A stretch of 64,000 nucleotides of DNA. Source: Silvanigrella paludirubra. Lineage in GTDB: Bacteria; Bdellovibrionota_B; Oligoflexia; Silvanigrellales; Silvanigrellaceae. A program made the translations under genes and the position numbers. Numbering within the stretch: position 1 is the first letter of the stretch; the number at the start of each line of letters is the position of its first letter. Of the stretch, positions 1-8,468 are shown in pieces. The notes under the pieces were generated by a model that saw only the letters and a program-made list of their open reading frames with translations, was not told the DNA's origin and ran no database searches. The DNA lies in the NCBI RefSeq assembly GCF_009208775.1, contig NZ_WFLM01000001.1, positions 475,325 to 539,324 of the forward strand, written 5' to 3'.

Positions 1-374
1 CAGAAGAATTAGAAATTTTTGAAAAGTTATTTTTAGAAAAGTCGCTTGATTGGAAAATTATTAACGAATGTGATGATTTTTTATTTGATGGTAATGAGTT
101 TTTTTTTCCAGATTATAAACTTGTGAATTTAAGTAAGAGTATATACTTAGAAGTTTTTCATAAATGGCATAAGTCATCATTAATCAGAAGGTTAAAAAAT
201 ATAGAAAATATTACTAATATTCATTTAATAATAGCGGTATCAAAAAATCTTTTAAAAGATACAGAAATTAATAAAGCGATTACAAATTCAAATATATTTA
301 AACAACACGGTTTTTTATTTAGAGAAATGCCAACTGTAAATCAGGTGTTAGAAAAACTTTCCTCATTCATTTAA
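1..374 (+). CDS. DUF790-family (Bax1-like) nuclease, C-terminal part
   Basis: An open frame enters from the left edge (first full codon at 3) and ends at the stop at 374; only about 123 C-terminal residues are visible. The part beginning at the GTG at 123 is not a separate gene, because the frame is open upstream. Features that fit the DUF790 C-terminus are an acidic stretch followed by FFFPDY, then the segment LEVFHKWH and a basic RRLKNI helix, and near the end FLFREMPTVNQVLEKL. In archaea DUF790 proteins (Bax1) are nucleases that partner an XPB-type helicase; the helicase, if present, would lie outside the window to the left. Family assignment rests on motif memory and is fairly firm; function in this organism is inferred. 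Confidence 0.6.
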   Translation, partial: EELEIFEKLFLEKSLDWKIINECDDFLFDGNEFFFPDYKLVNLSKSIYLEVFHKWHKSSLIRRLKNIENITNIHLIIAVSKNLLKDTEINKAITNSNIFKQHGFLFREMPTVNQVLEKLSSFI

Positions 375-380
375 AGAAAC

Positions 381-430
381 GACAATGTATTGACTCCGTA
401 TTTCTATAGTCTCAATTCTTAAAGTGTAAA
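381..430 (+). promoter_or_regulatory. Upstream element shared by the first two solute-binding genes (copy 1)
   Basis: The 50 bases ahead of the first binding-protein gene contain ACAATGTATTGACTCCGTA followed some 25 bases later by TTAAAGTGTAAA. Nearly the same two blocks occur ahead of the second gene at 1274-1327. TTGACT (390-395) resembles a -35 box, but I cannot find a -10 at standard spacing, so calling it a promoter is tentative. Confidence 0.3.
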
Positions 431-475
431 ATGAAATAAGCATTGAAAATCGATATTTTAAGGATAATAGAGACT

Positions 476-1234
476 ATGATAAAAACACCTCGAGCAGTAA
501 ATGTCATTCTGTTTGCCTTTTTAAGTTGTGTTTCTCTGGAAGCTAAATCGGAGGATATAAATATTTATGCCGAAAGTGTTCCTTCTGAAATAGAAAATTT
601 AGGCGAAAATCGAATAGGTGGTGTTGGTGGAGAAATTTTAACCGAAGCCTTAAAAACGAATCAAATAAGTTATAAAATGATATGGTCAAGATGGAAAGTT
701 GCTCAACAACAGGTTCAGGCAAATAAAGATAAAAAATCTTTTATCGTTCCTCTCACTAGAAATCCAGAAAGAGAAGCTAAATACAACTGGGTTTCAAAAA
801 TTTATGAAGTAAATACCGTTTTTTTTATAAAAAAAGGAAATAAAAAAATCAACTCTTTAAAAGAAATTCAAGGGAAAAAAATAGGAGTTCTTCTTGAAAG
901 TTCTTATGAACAAAAAATAATAAATGCTAAAGGAGCTGCGTTTAAAAATGAAATTTCTTCAGTTCCTTATGATAATTTAAATGCTAAAAAACTTTTAACA
1001 GGTGAAATAGATGCTTGGTATGATGCCATTATTGGTGGCAATGCTTTTATAAAAACTGAAAAATTAGATAGAAATCAATTTGAATATGGAAATGTGATAG
1101 ATAAAGAAGATAATTATATTGCAACAACAAATAGCACATCTTCGCTTCTTATTAATAAAGTAAAAAATGCAATTGAAAATTTTAAAAAGACAAAAAAATA
1201 TTCTGAAATTGTAGAGAAGTATATTACTAAATAA
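476..1234 (+). CDS. Periplasmic solute-binding protein, family 3 (paralogue 1 of 4)
   Basis: Predicted 252-residue periplasmic binding protein of the SBP_bac_3 type, the class that normally delivers amino acids or similar small solutes to an ABC permease. The ATG at 476 is preferred over the TTG at 443: AAGGA lies at 460-464, and starting here gives a clean signal peptide (MIKTPRAVNVILFAFLSCVS, cleaved near AKSED). The mature protein has the block shared by all four paralogues: GGxGGEILTEAL near the N-terminus, FIVPLTRN in the middle, KKIGVLLESSYE after the hinge, and a C-terminal Lys-rich helix. No permease or ATPase gene is adjacent. It is the most divergent of the four copies. It could instead serve as a sensing partner for the chemoreceptors just downstream. 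Confidence 0.8.
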   Translation: MIKTPRAVNVILFAFLSCVSLEAKSEDINIYAESVPSEIENLGENRIGGVGGEILTEALKTNQISYKMIWSRWKVAQQQVQANKDKKSFIVPLTRNPEREAKYNWVSKIYEVNTVFFIKKGNKKINSLKEIQGKKIGVLLESSYEQKIINAKGAAFKNEISSVPYDNLNAKKLLTGEIDAWYDAIIGGNAFIKTEKLDRNQFEYGNVIDKEDNYIATTNSTSSLLINKVKNAIENFKKTKKYSEIVEKYITK

Positions 1235-1273
1235 TTTGAAATAATAAGACAAAATTATGAATCCTATTTTTGA

Positions 1274-1327
1274 GACAATATATTGACTTCGTAGTTTTGA
1301 ATTAAATAAAGAACTGTTAAATTGTAA
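1274..1327 (+). promoter_or_regulatory. Upstream element shared by the first two solute-binding genes (copy 2)
   Basis: ACAATATATTGACTTCGTA recurs here, followed by TTAAATTGTAAA, matching the element at 381-430 in order and approximate spacing. The flanking intergenic bases are otherwise different, so the blocks are either conserved regulatory sequence or the edge of the duplicated unit. The third and fourth paralogues lack it, which fits them being co-transcribed from here. Confidence 0.3.
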
Positions 1328-1355
1328 AGGAATTTAATTTAAAGGGGTATTGAAT

Positions 1356-2114
1356 ATGTCAAGCAAGAAAAATTTATTTTTGAAAATTTCGATGTCAGTA
1401 TCTTTGTTTTTTACAGTGGCAGCTTATGCAGAAGACATAACAATTATGACAGAGAATTTTCCATCTGAAACAGATAAAGTAAGTGAAAACAAAATTGGTG
1501 GGATAGCAGGAGAAATAATTACAAAAGCTTTAGAAGCTAAAAAAATTACATTTAAAATGGCTTGGTCACCCTGGAAAAGAGCTCAACAAGAGACACAATC
1601 TAATAGCGATAAAAAATCATTTATTATTCCTTTAACTCGCAATGCAGAAAGGGAATCTAGTTATAATTGGGTTGCTAAAATTTATGATGCCGATACAGCA
1701 TTTTTAACGTTAAAAGGAACAAATAAATTAGATTCTTTAGCTGATGCAAAAGGGAAAAAAATTGGCGTGTTACTTGGGTCTTCTTATGAAGGTACAATAG
1801 TAGACGCAAAGAGTGGGTTAACAAAATCGGATATTGAAGCAGTGGCAAATGATGCGACAAATGCAAAAAAATTAGAAGCTGGTAAAATATACGGTTGGTA
1901 TACGGGAGTAATTGGTGGTATTGCTGTTTTAAAAGCAGAAAAAATTTCAATTTCAAAAATTGAAATTGGTAAAAATATAGATCGTGAAGAAAACTATATA
2001 GCGACAGCAAAAGATACACCTGCAGAACTTGCAAATAAAGTAAAAGATGCCATTGAAAGTTTTAAAAAGACACCACAATATTCTGCAATTATAAAAAAAT
2101 ATGCAGGAAAATAG
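1356..2114 (+). CDS. Periplasmic solute-binding protein, family 3 (paralogue 2 of 4)
   Basis: Predicted 252-residue secreted binding protein, very similar to the copies on both sides. The ATG at 1356 is chosen over the TTG at 1350 because AAAGGGG at 1341-1347 is well spaced from it. The signal peptide ends near AAYAED. Conserved family blocks follow in order: ITIMTENFPSETDK, IGGIAGEIITKALEAKK, WSPWKRAQ, FIIPLTRNAERE, KKIGVLLGSSYEG, and a C-terminus with FKKTPQYSAIIKKY. The two alpha/beta lobes expected for SBP_bac_3 fit this length. It probably begins a transcription unit that continues through the third copy, whose ATG lies 33 bases after this stop. The ligand cannot be read from sequence. 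Confidence 0.82.
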   Translation: MSSKKNLFLKISMSVSLFFTVAAYAEDITIMTENFPSETDKVSENKIGGIAGEIITKALEAKKITFKMAWSPWKRAQQETQSNSDKKSFIIPLTRNAERESSYNWVAKIYDADTAFLTLKGTNKLDSLADAKGKKIGVLLGSSYEGTIVDAKSGLTKSDIEAVANDATNAKKLEAGKIYGWYTGVIGGIAVLKAEKISISKIEIGKNIDREENYIATAKDTPAELANKVKDAIESFKKTPQYSAIIKKYAGK

Positions 2115-2147
2115 TTTTGATTATTTTTATTTATAAGGACATTTTAC

Positions 2148-2915
2148 ATGACATATTTTTTTCTTAATAAAGCAACAATTTTTAAAACATTTATTTCAGT
2201 ATCTTTTATTTTATCTCTATCAGCAAAGGCAGAGGACATCACAATTTGTACACAAGTTCTTCCAGCTAAAACAGATAAACTAGGTGAAAATCAAGTTGGA
2301 GGTATTGGCGGAGAAATAATTACAAAAGCTTTAGAAGCTAAAAAAATATCGTTTAAAATGTCTTGGCTCCCTTGGAAAAGAGCTCAAGAAGAAACTTTAG
2401 AAAATTCAGATAAAAAATCTTTTATTATTCCTTTTACAAGAAATGCAGAAAGAGAGCCCAAATATAATTGGGTTTCTAAACTTTATGATGCAGAAACTAT
2501 TTTTATTACGCAAAAAGGATCAGCAAAAATAAATTCAATGGCTGATGCTAAAGGGAAAAAAATTGGAGTTTTATTAGGTTCATCTTATGAAACTGCAATA
2601 TTAAATACAAAAAATGGTTTTAATAGTACAGATATAGAAGCTGTTCCAAATGATGTGACAAATGCTAAAAAATTAGAGGCTGGGAAAATTAATACTTGGT
2701 ATACTGGTGTAATTGGAGCAATTGCCACTTTTTCATCTGAAAAAATTGATAAATCCAAATTTGAATTTGGAAATAAAGTAGATGTAGAAGAAAACTATAT
2801 TGCTACAGCAAAAAATACGGACGCTAATTTAGTAAAAAAAGTAAAAGATGCAATTGATAGTTTCAAGAAAACTCCTGAATATTCTTCAATTATAAAAAAA
2901 TATACTGGAAAATAG
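2148..2915 (+). CDS. Periplasmic solute-binding protein, family 3 (paralogue 3 of 4)
   Basis: Predicted 255-residue secreted protein of the same SBP_bac_3 set. The ATG follows AAGGACATTTTAC, a good ribosome-binding site. The signal peptide MTYFFLNKATIFKTFISVSF ends near SAKAED. Mature-domain blocks match paralogue 2: GGIGGEIITKALEAKK, LPWKRAQEE, FIIPFTRNAERE, KKIGVLLGSSYET and a closing FKKTPEYSSIIKKYTGK. This copy is closest to paralogue 2, suggesting a recent duplication. Differences cluster in the surface loops and the segment around ITICTQVLPAK, so ligand preference may have diverged. A 14-base-pair inverted repeat lies just behind the stop. Confidence 0.82.
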   Translation: MTYFFLNKATIFKTFISVSFILSLSAKAEDITICTQVLPAKTDKLGENQVGGIGGEIITKALEAKKISFKMSWLPWKRAQEETLENSDKKSFIIPFTRNAEREPKYNWVSKLYDAETIFITQKGSAKINSMADAKGKKIGVLLGSSYETAILNTKNGFNSTDIEAVPNDVTNAKKLEAGKINTWYTGVIGAIATFSSEKIDKSKFEFGNKVDVEENYIATAKNTDANLVKKVKDAIDSFKKTPEYSSIIKKYTGK

Positions 2916-2925
2916 TTAATTATAT

Positions 2926-2969
2926 TTGATAATATTTAAAATAAAAAAAATTAACTTAAATATTATCAA
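2926..2969 (+). terminator. Hairpin between solute-binding genes 3 and 4
   Basis: TTGATAATATTTAA (2926-2939) is perfectly complementary to TTAAATATTATCAA (2956-2969), with a 16-base A-rich loop. There is no long T run after it and the stem is AT-only, so it is either a weak terminator or attenuator that lowers expression of the fourth copy, or an mRNA-stabilising hairpin. Confidence 0.35.
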
Positions 2970-2995
2970 TTAAAATAATTGAAAAGGATTAAAAA

Positions 2996-3778
2996 ATGTT
3001 AAAACAAAAAATAAATAATAAATTTATAAATAGAATTATAGTTTATTTGTTTGTTTTAAATTTTTTATCAATTAAAAATATATATGCAGAAGATGTTACA
3101 ATTATTACCCAAGAATTTCCAGCTAAGACAGAAAAATGGGGAGAAAAAGAGATTGGCGGAATTGCAGGTGAAATTATAACTAAAGCTTTAAAAGAAAATA
3201 ATATTTCTTTTAAAGTGATTTGGATGCCTTGGAAAAGAGCGCAAGAGTCATGTCTAGAAAATTTAGATAAAAAAACTTTTATTATCCCTTTTACTAGAAA
3301 CAAAGAGAGAGAAAATAATTATATTTGGAGTGCAAAATTATATAATGCAGATACTATCTTTGTAACTTATAAGGGTTCTAAAATTATTAATTCAATTAGT
3401 GAAGCTAAAAATAAAAAAATTGGTGTTTTATTGGCTACATCATATGAACTATCATTATTAAATCCTAAAAATGGATTAAATAAATCAGATATTCGATCGG
3501 CTCCACATGACTATATCAATTTAAAAGATCTTCAAGATAAAACAATATATGCATGGTATACAACATCTATTGGAGCCTATTCTTTTTTGAGAGATCAGAA
3601 AGTAGATTTATCCTTGTTTGACTTTGGAAAAAAAATAGAAACAGAAGAAAATTATATCGCAACTGCAAAATCAACGGATCCAAAAATTATCAAAAAAGTA
3701 AAAAAAGCTATAGATTCATTTACTAAAACAGCTCAATATAATTCAATTATAAAAAAGTATACGGGTAAAAATCCTTGA
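2996..3778 (+). CDS. Periplasmic solute-binding protein, family 3 (paralogue 4 of 4)
   Basis: Predicted 260-residue secreted protein, the last of the four tandem copies. GAAAAGGATT precedes the ATG. The signal peptide is longer and more basic (MLKQKINNKFINRI then a hydrophobic run) and ends near IYAED. The mature part keeps IGGIAGEIITKALKE, WMPWKRAQE, FIIPFTRNKERE, KKIGVLLATSYE, and the C-terminal IIKKYTGK. The hinge Gly-Ser of the other copies (LLGSSYE) is changed to LLATSYE here and the following loop differs, so it is probably functionally distinct. An AT-rich 272-base intergenic region separates it from the chemoreceptors. Confidence 0.8.
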   Translation: MLKQKINNKFINRIIVYLFVLNFLSIKNIYAEDVTIITQEFPAKTEKWGEKEIGGIAGEIITKALKENNISFKVIWMPWKRAQESCLENLDKKTFIIPFTRNKERENNYIWSAKLYNADTIFVTYKGSKIINSISEAKNKKIGVLLATSYELSLLNPKNGLNKSDIRSAPHDYINLKDLQDKTIYAWYTTSIGAYSFLRDQKVDLSLFDFGKKIETEENYIATAKSTDPKIIKKVKKAIDSFTKTAQYNSIIKKYTGKNP

Positions 3779-3986
3779 TTTTTATGATATAATATTAAAA
3801 TAATCTTTTTATTTTAACTGTTTATAAGATGATGATATTTTATAATAAAGTTATTTTTAAAGGTATTAAAAATATTATAACCTACCTCCGATTATTTAAC
3901 TGTTCAATGATAAATAGCAATGCCTTTTAAATATATGATATTATTGTATTATAAATATTTTTTATTCCAGTACTCATAAAATTAAA

Positions 3987-4013
3987 TAAATATCTTATTT
4001 TTTAAACCGATAT
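3987..4013 (+). promoter_or_regulatory. Sigma-28 (FliA)-like promoter of chemoreceptor 1
   Basis: TAAATATC (3987-3994), an 11-base spacer, then ACCGATAT (4006-4013). This compares well with the flagellar sigma-28 consensus TAAAGTTT-N11-GCCGATAA. The element ends 37 bases before the chemoreceptor ATG. A matching element sits ahead of the second receptor, which supports the call. The rest of 3779-4050 holds nothing else I recognise. Confidence 0.55.
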
Positions 4014-4050
4014 TTATATGACGCTATCGTTTTGAAAGGATAAAAGAGGG

Positions 4051-5526
4051 ATGGATTTAAAGAACAAGTCTTTAAATATAAAAATTTTATATGTTATCAT
4101 CCCTATTACTATTGTAACGATTGGACTTTATTTTGTTTATCAAATATTAGACACAAAAAAACAATTGCAAAATGAATTTGATAAAACAATAATAAACTCT
4201 GTTTTAATATTAAAGCCATCTTTGTCGGCAAATATATATAATTTAGAGAAACAAAATGTACTAAACTCTATAAAAGGACTTTTTATAAATGAAAATATTA
4301 TTAAATCAGTAATTTTTAGTGATAAAAAGTCACCTTTTATTGGCTTATCACTTAAAGAAGATAAAACATTAGTTGAAATGCCTTTAGATTTAAATATAGC
4401 TGATTATACAACTGAAAATGATTTAAAAAACATACAAGGTGTTGTGATTTCAACAAATAAACAAAATAAAAGAGTATATTTGTCTAGCATAATAGATGTT
4501 GAGTCTAAAAGATTTGATGGAGTTATTGTTGTAGAGGCTGACATTAATCAACTTAACAAACAAATTTTAAAAATGATTTTTAGTGCAATTATAGGCACAT
4601 TAATTTGTATTTTATCAATTATTATTTTATCTTACTATATAATTGACAAAATTATTACAAGACCATTAAATAGTTTAACTTTTGAAGTTGGCCATCAATC
4701 GGATGATATTTATGATACAAATAAAAAGTTAAATTCTTCATTTATAAAAGTTTCTAATTTATCTAAACAACAAAGTGATGGTATGAATCAAATTCAAAGC
4801 CAAATGGAGCAAATGGTCCATGCTGTTGATAGTACCAAAAAAAATGCAGAAGATTGTAACCGCATTGTAGATCATTTAAATACAAAAACAAAAGAAGGAA
4901 ATAATATTGTTCATAGTATGACTTCTGCTGTTGAGAAAATAGATAAATCAAGTGAAAATTTGCATGATATTTCAAAAATAATTAAAGATATATCAACAAA
5001 AGCAGCGGTCATAAATAATATTGTATCTAAAACAGAATTATTATCTTTAAATGCTTCCATTGAATCGGCTAGAGCAGGAGCTTTAGGAAAAGGATTTTCT
5101 GTTGTTGCTGAAGAGGTTGGTAATTTAGCTAAGATGAGTGGAAAAGCAGCTAAAGAAATTCAAACACTTATTTTTGAAAGTCAAAAAGTAGCTGAAAGTG
5201 TTATTTTACAAATGAATAATAGTGTAATAGATATTAAAAATAGTTCAGTTAATGTCTCTCATTCTTTTAAAGAAATTTCTGATGAAGTGATTAATATTTT
5301 TAATAATACAAAAGATATTCAAAATTCTACTTCTATGCAAACAACGAGTATTAATGAAGTTTTAAGTTCAGTAAACAATGCAACATCATTAAATAGTGAA
5401 ACGTTTAATGAAATGAATGGTTTGGTTGTGTATGCAAAAGAGATAGACACTCAATGTAATAAGTTAACAAATATTACAGTATCTATGAATGATATTATTT
5501 CAGGTTCTAAAAAAGCTAAATCTTAA
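4051..5526 (+). CDS. Methyl-accepting chemotaxis protein (paralogue 1)
   Basis: Transmembrane chemoreceptor of 491 residues. TM1 is at about residues 10-30, a small periplasmic sensor domain follows, TM2 is at about 175-198, then a HAMP-like start (RPLNSLTFEVG) and a cytoplasmic coiled coil. The signalling hairpin tip is recognisable near residues 328-360 through TELLSLNASIESARAG and GFSVVAEEVGNLAKMSG, the region that contacts CheA/CheW. AAAGGA at 4035-4040 sets the ATG. It is a close paralogue of the next gene. No che genes are nearby, so it must work with a signalling core encoded elsewhere. The neighbouring family-3 binding proteins are a possible source of liganded input, but that is only suggested by position. 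Confidence 0.92.
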   Translation: MDLKNKSLNIKILYVIIPITIVTIGLYFVYQILDTKKQLQNEFDKTIINSVLILKPSLSANIYNLEKQNVLNSIKGLFINENIIKSVIFSDKKSPFIGLSLKEDKTLVEMPLDLNIADYTTENDLKNIQGVVISTNKQNKRVYLSSIIDVESKRFDGVIVVEADINQLNKQILKMIFSAIIGTLICILSIIILSYYIIDKIITRPLNSLTFEVGHQSDDIYDTNKKLNSSFIKVSNLSKQQSDGMNQIQSQMEQMVHAVDSTKKNAEDCNRIVDHLNTKTKEGNNIVHSMTSAVEKIDKSSENLHDISKIIKDISTKAAVINNIVSKTELLSLNASIESARAGALGKGFSVVAEEVGNLAKMSGKAAKEIQTLIFESQKVAESVILQMNNSVIDIKNSSVNVSHSFKEISDEVINIFNNTKDIQNSTSMQTTSINEVLSSVNNATSLNSETFNEMNGLVVYAKEIDTQCNKLTNITVSMNDIISGSKKAKS

Positions 5527-5549
5527 AGTTAAATAGTAAAATAAAATCT

Positions 5550-5576
5550 TAATATTTTTCTTATAAATACCGATAA
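5550..5576 (+). promoter_or_regulatory. Sigma-28 (FliA)-like promoter of chemoreceptor 2
   Basis: TAATATTT (5550-5557), an 11-base spacer, then ACCGATAA (5569-5576), close to TAAAGTTT-N11-GCCGATAA and to the element ahead of chemoreceptor 1. The start codon follows 40 bases later. Two independent matches with identical spacing make a flagellar-class promoter plausible. Confidence 0.55.
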
Positions 5577-5616
5577 AAATATAGAAATTCATTTTGAATT
5601 AAGGAAATTTTAATTG

Positions 5617-7095
5617 ATGAATTATTTTAATAATAAATCTTTAAATTTAAAAATTCTAATTGTAATTGTTCCAATCGTTATTGTCTCAATTAGTATTTAT
5701 TTTATTTATGAAATTTTAGAAGCAAAATCTCAATTTCAAAATGAATTTGATAAATCTATAAGTAATTCCGTATTAATTTTAAAGCCTTCATTATCAGCAA
5801 ATATTTATAATTTAGAGAAACAAAATGTTGTTAACTCTGTTAAAGGTTTATTTATAAATGAAAATATTTCTAAAGCAATTATTTTTGGTGAAAAAAAGAC
5901 TCTATTTGTAGGTATTGAAATTAAAAATAACAAGGATTTTAATGAAATAACTTCAAATTTGAATTTATCTGAGTATACGAATATTTCTGATCTAAAATCG
6001 ATTCAAGGTGTTATCGCTTTAACAAGTAAAAGTAATAAGAGAGTTTATATTTCTTCAATTGTAGATAAAGAAACCTCGCGTTTTGATGGTGTTATTGTAA
6101 TCGAAGCAGAATTAAGCCAATTAAATAAACAGATTAATAAAATGATCTATACAGCAATTTTTGGTTTATTTCTTTGTGTTTGTTCAATTGTGATATTGTC
6201 TTTTAGTATTATTAATAAAATAGTATCAAAACCTTTGCAAATTTTATCTACTCAAATAGGGCAACAATCCGATGATATTTATTCAACAAACAAAAAACTA
6301 AGTGGCTCTTTTATCAGGGTATCAGGATTGTCTAAATCTCAAAGTGATTCGATTGTTCAAATACAATCCCAAATGGATCAAATGGTAGAAATTATTGCGC
6401 AAACTAAAAATAATGCAGATGAATGTATTCGCATTGTAGATCATTTAAATAATAAAACAAAAGAGGGAAGTAGAATTATAGAAACAATGACTCTATCTGT
6501 AGGAAAGATTGGTAAATCAAGTGAAAATCTCCAAAATATCTCGAAAATGATAGGAGATATTTCGGCAAAAGCAAAAGTAATTAATAATATTGTATCTAAG
6601 ACCGAGTTATTATCTTTAAATGCATCTATTGAGTCTGCTCGAGCTGGTGCATTAGGAAAAGGCTTTTCCGTTGTTGCTGAAGAAGTTGGTAATTTAGCGA
6701 AAATGAGTGGTAAAGCTGCCAATGAAATTGATACATTAATATCTGAAAGCCAAAAAGTGGCTGAAATTGTAATTCTTGAAATGAATAATAGTGTCGGAGA
6801 AATTAAGAATAATTCAGTAAATGTTTCAAATTCATTTAAAGATATTGCTTCTGAAGTAACAAATATTTTAAGTAATACAAAAGAAATTCAAGATTCAACA
6901 AATAAACAAAACTCAAGCATTGTTGAAGTTGTAAGTTCGGTAAATACAGCTGGTGAAATAAATAATCAGACATTTGATGAAATGAAATCTTTAATTTTAT
7001 TTGCAAAAGAGATAGATTTACAATGTGATAAATTAAAGAATATTATGGAATTAATGAATAATATAATTCTTGGTCAAAAAGATAAAATAAAATAA
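5617..7095 (+). CDS. Methyl-accepting chemotaxis protein (paralogue 2)
   Basis: Chemoreceptor of 492 residues, near-duplicate of the preceding gene. The ATG at 5617 is preferred over the TTG at 5614 because AAGGA lies at 5601-5605. Topology is the same: TM1 about residues 10-30, periplasmic sensor with the shared stretch SLSANIYNLEKQNV, TM2 about 175-197, HAMP-like SKPLQILSTQIG, then the cytoplasmic helical hairpin with TELLSLNASIESARAG and FSVVAEEVGNLAKMSG. The two receptors differ most in the middle of the sensor domain, so they probably sense related but distinct signals. The last 200 bases are copied at 9815-10010, in front of the BamA-like gene. Confidence 0.92.
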   Translation: MNYFNNKSLNLKILIVIVPIVIVSISIYFIYEILEAKSQFQNEFDKSISNSVLILKPSLSANIYNLEKQNVVNSVKGLFINENISKAIIFGEKKTLFVGIEIKNNKDFNEITSNLNLSEYTNISDLKSIQGVIALTSKSNKRVYISSIVDKETSRFDGVIVIEAELSQLNKQINKMIYTAIFGLFLCVCSIVILSFSIINKIVSKPLQILSTQIGQQSDDIYSTNKKLSGSFIRVSGLSKSQSDSIVQIQSQMDQMVEIIAQTKNNADECIRIVDHLNNKTKEGSRIIETMTLSVGKIGKSSENLQNISKMIGDISAKAKVINNIVSKTELLSLNASIESARAGALGKGFSVVAEEVGNLAKMSGKAANEIDTLISESQKVAEIVILEMNNSVGEIKNNSVNVSNSFKDIASEVTNILSNTKEIQDSTNKQNSSIVEVVSSVNTAGEINNQTFDEMKSLILFAKEIDLQCDKLKNIMELMNNIILGQKDKIK

Positions 7096-7098
7096 AAT

Positions 7099-7562
7099 AA
7101 AATTTAAAATAATTGAGTTAAGCCAAAGCTTAATCCGTTTAGCTTAAATTGTGAAGTTTCATGACAAACGCTACATTTTGTGATTGAAATAAGTTTTGAA
7201 TATATGAAAAAGAATGAAATTATTAAACCTAGAAATTCAAAATATTTATGATAGGTAGAACAAAAGTGAATGTCTCACATCTCTTGAAATATCACTCTTA
7301 AATGGAGTTATAGTTTGTGCATAATCTATTCTTACGGCTATTTTATTTATATTTTTAAATGGAATTCTAATTCCCATTTCATAACTAGAGGCACTTTGTT
7401 TGGAAATAAATTGATTTACATCGTCTCATTATACTCTTCTTTATTTGAATTTGTTAAATTTAATCCTGCTGTAGAGTTTATTAATGAAGTAAATTGAAGC
7501 CCACTTTGGCTTAGATCATTTCATCTATATTTAATATATCGTTTATTTCACTAGATTCTTGG
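7099..7562 (-). pseudogene. Decayed copy of the BamA-like gene
   Basis: Pieces of the minus-strand gene at 10011-11318 recur here in order. 7099-7135 matches its last codons (including the terminal GLTQLF). 7301-7425 matches about 10054-10180, then the copy jumps to sequence matching about 10446-10530 and finally about 10640-10670. About 165 unrelated bases (7136-7300) are inserted and hundreds are missing, so no reading frame survives. The copy ends abruptly at about 7562 against IS3-type transposase sequence. A short open frame in the opposite direction at 7315-7497 is an artefact of this fragment. Confidence 0.7.
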
Positions 7563-8165
7563 AATACTATATTTAGTGAATTCAAACCAAGTTCTCTTTT
7601 TAAATTATCTTGCATGCTCCAACCTATTATGGATATTGAAAAAGTATCTAAAATTATGCACAAAAATAAATCCAGCCTTCTTTAGTTGGAATATAAGTAA
7701 TATCGCTATTCAAATTTCATTTGGTTTATAGGAGGTAAAGTCTCCTGAAATTAAATTTGGACTATTTAATGCTTGTTTATCAATTTTTGTTGTTGTTTTA
7801 AACCATTTATAAAAACCACTTTTAGAAATGCACATTACTTTACAAAGTTAAAAAATTGCATAATTAAGCTTCTCTAGCAAAATAAACTCGTACTTTAATC
7901 GAGCTGCTTTGCAAAGAATAATTTAAGTTATCCTTTTTGCCATTACAGCGTTTCCAACTATTCAAAGAGGGATAAGAAACTCCAAACTCCTTAGCTATCA
8001 AATTGGACAACCCTTCTATATGAACGCATAAGTTTATAGCATATTGTCCACTAAAAGGAATTACTTTAGCTATTATTTCAATGAGGATTTAAAAACAGCA
8101 TTTTTGTTTAGACATGGAAATGTTGAGTTTGTCAAAATCTATTTTTAAACTCATAAGGAAGTTCT
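7563..8165 (-). mobile_element. IS3-family insertion sequence remnant (OrfA and N-terminal half of OrfB)
   Basis: Reading the minus strand shows a broken IS3-type transposase. From about 8060 to 7930 a helix-turn-helix resembling OrfA is visible (LSNLIAKEFGVSYPSLNSWK). OrfB follows with CKVMCISKSGFYKWFK near 7850-7800, DITYIPTKEGWIYF near 7700-7665 carrying the first catalytic Asp, and IIGWSMQDNLKRELGLNSLN near 7640-7575. Stops and frameshifts interrupt it (for example after SYKPNEI and after FCA). The frame then runs straight into the BamA-like fragment at about 7562, so the C-terminal half is missing here; a matching C-terminus lies at 9728-9815. From 8166 to 8468 I see only AT-rich sequence. 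Confidence 0.7.
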
Positions 8166-8468
8166 GAGAAATTTTTGAATAAATTAAAGAAGATAAAATT
8201 AAAAAGTGAAAAGCATTAAAATTTTCTGATAATATAATCTCCGATTATAATTGAATTATATATCTAATATAGAAATGAAAAAGTAAGCAAATAAAAAAAG
8301 ACTAATTTTTTGATAAACTAAATTTAATGAAAAAATTATATAATTTAATGAAATATCTAATAAAAAAAATTAGAACAATATATTTATTGAAATTTATAAT
8401 AAAAGATATTAATCAGTAGTCGTTAAAATGTATATGAGAGTGTGTCCTTTAATGAAATGAGATTATGA

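Noticed and set aside
7315-7497. 60-residue plus-strand open frame
   Set aside because: It is antisense to the decayed copy of the BamA-like gene and has no ribosome-binding site; an equivalent antisense frame exists over the intact gene.
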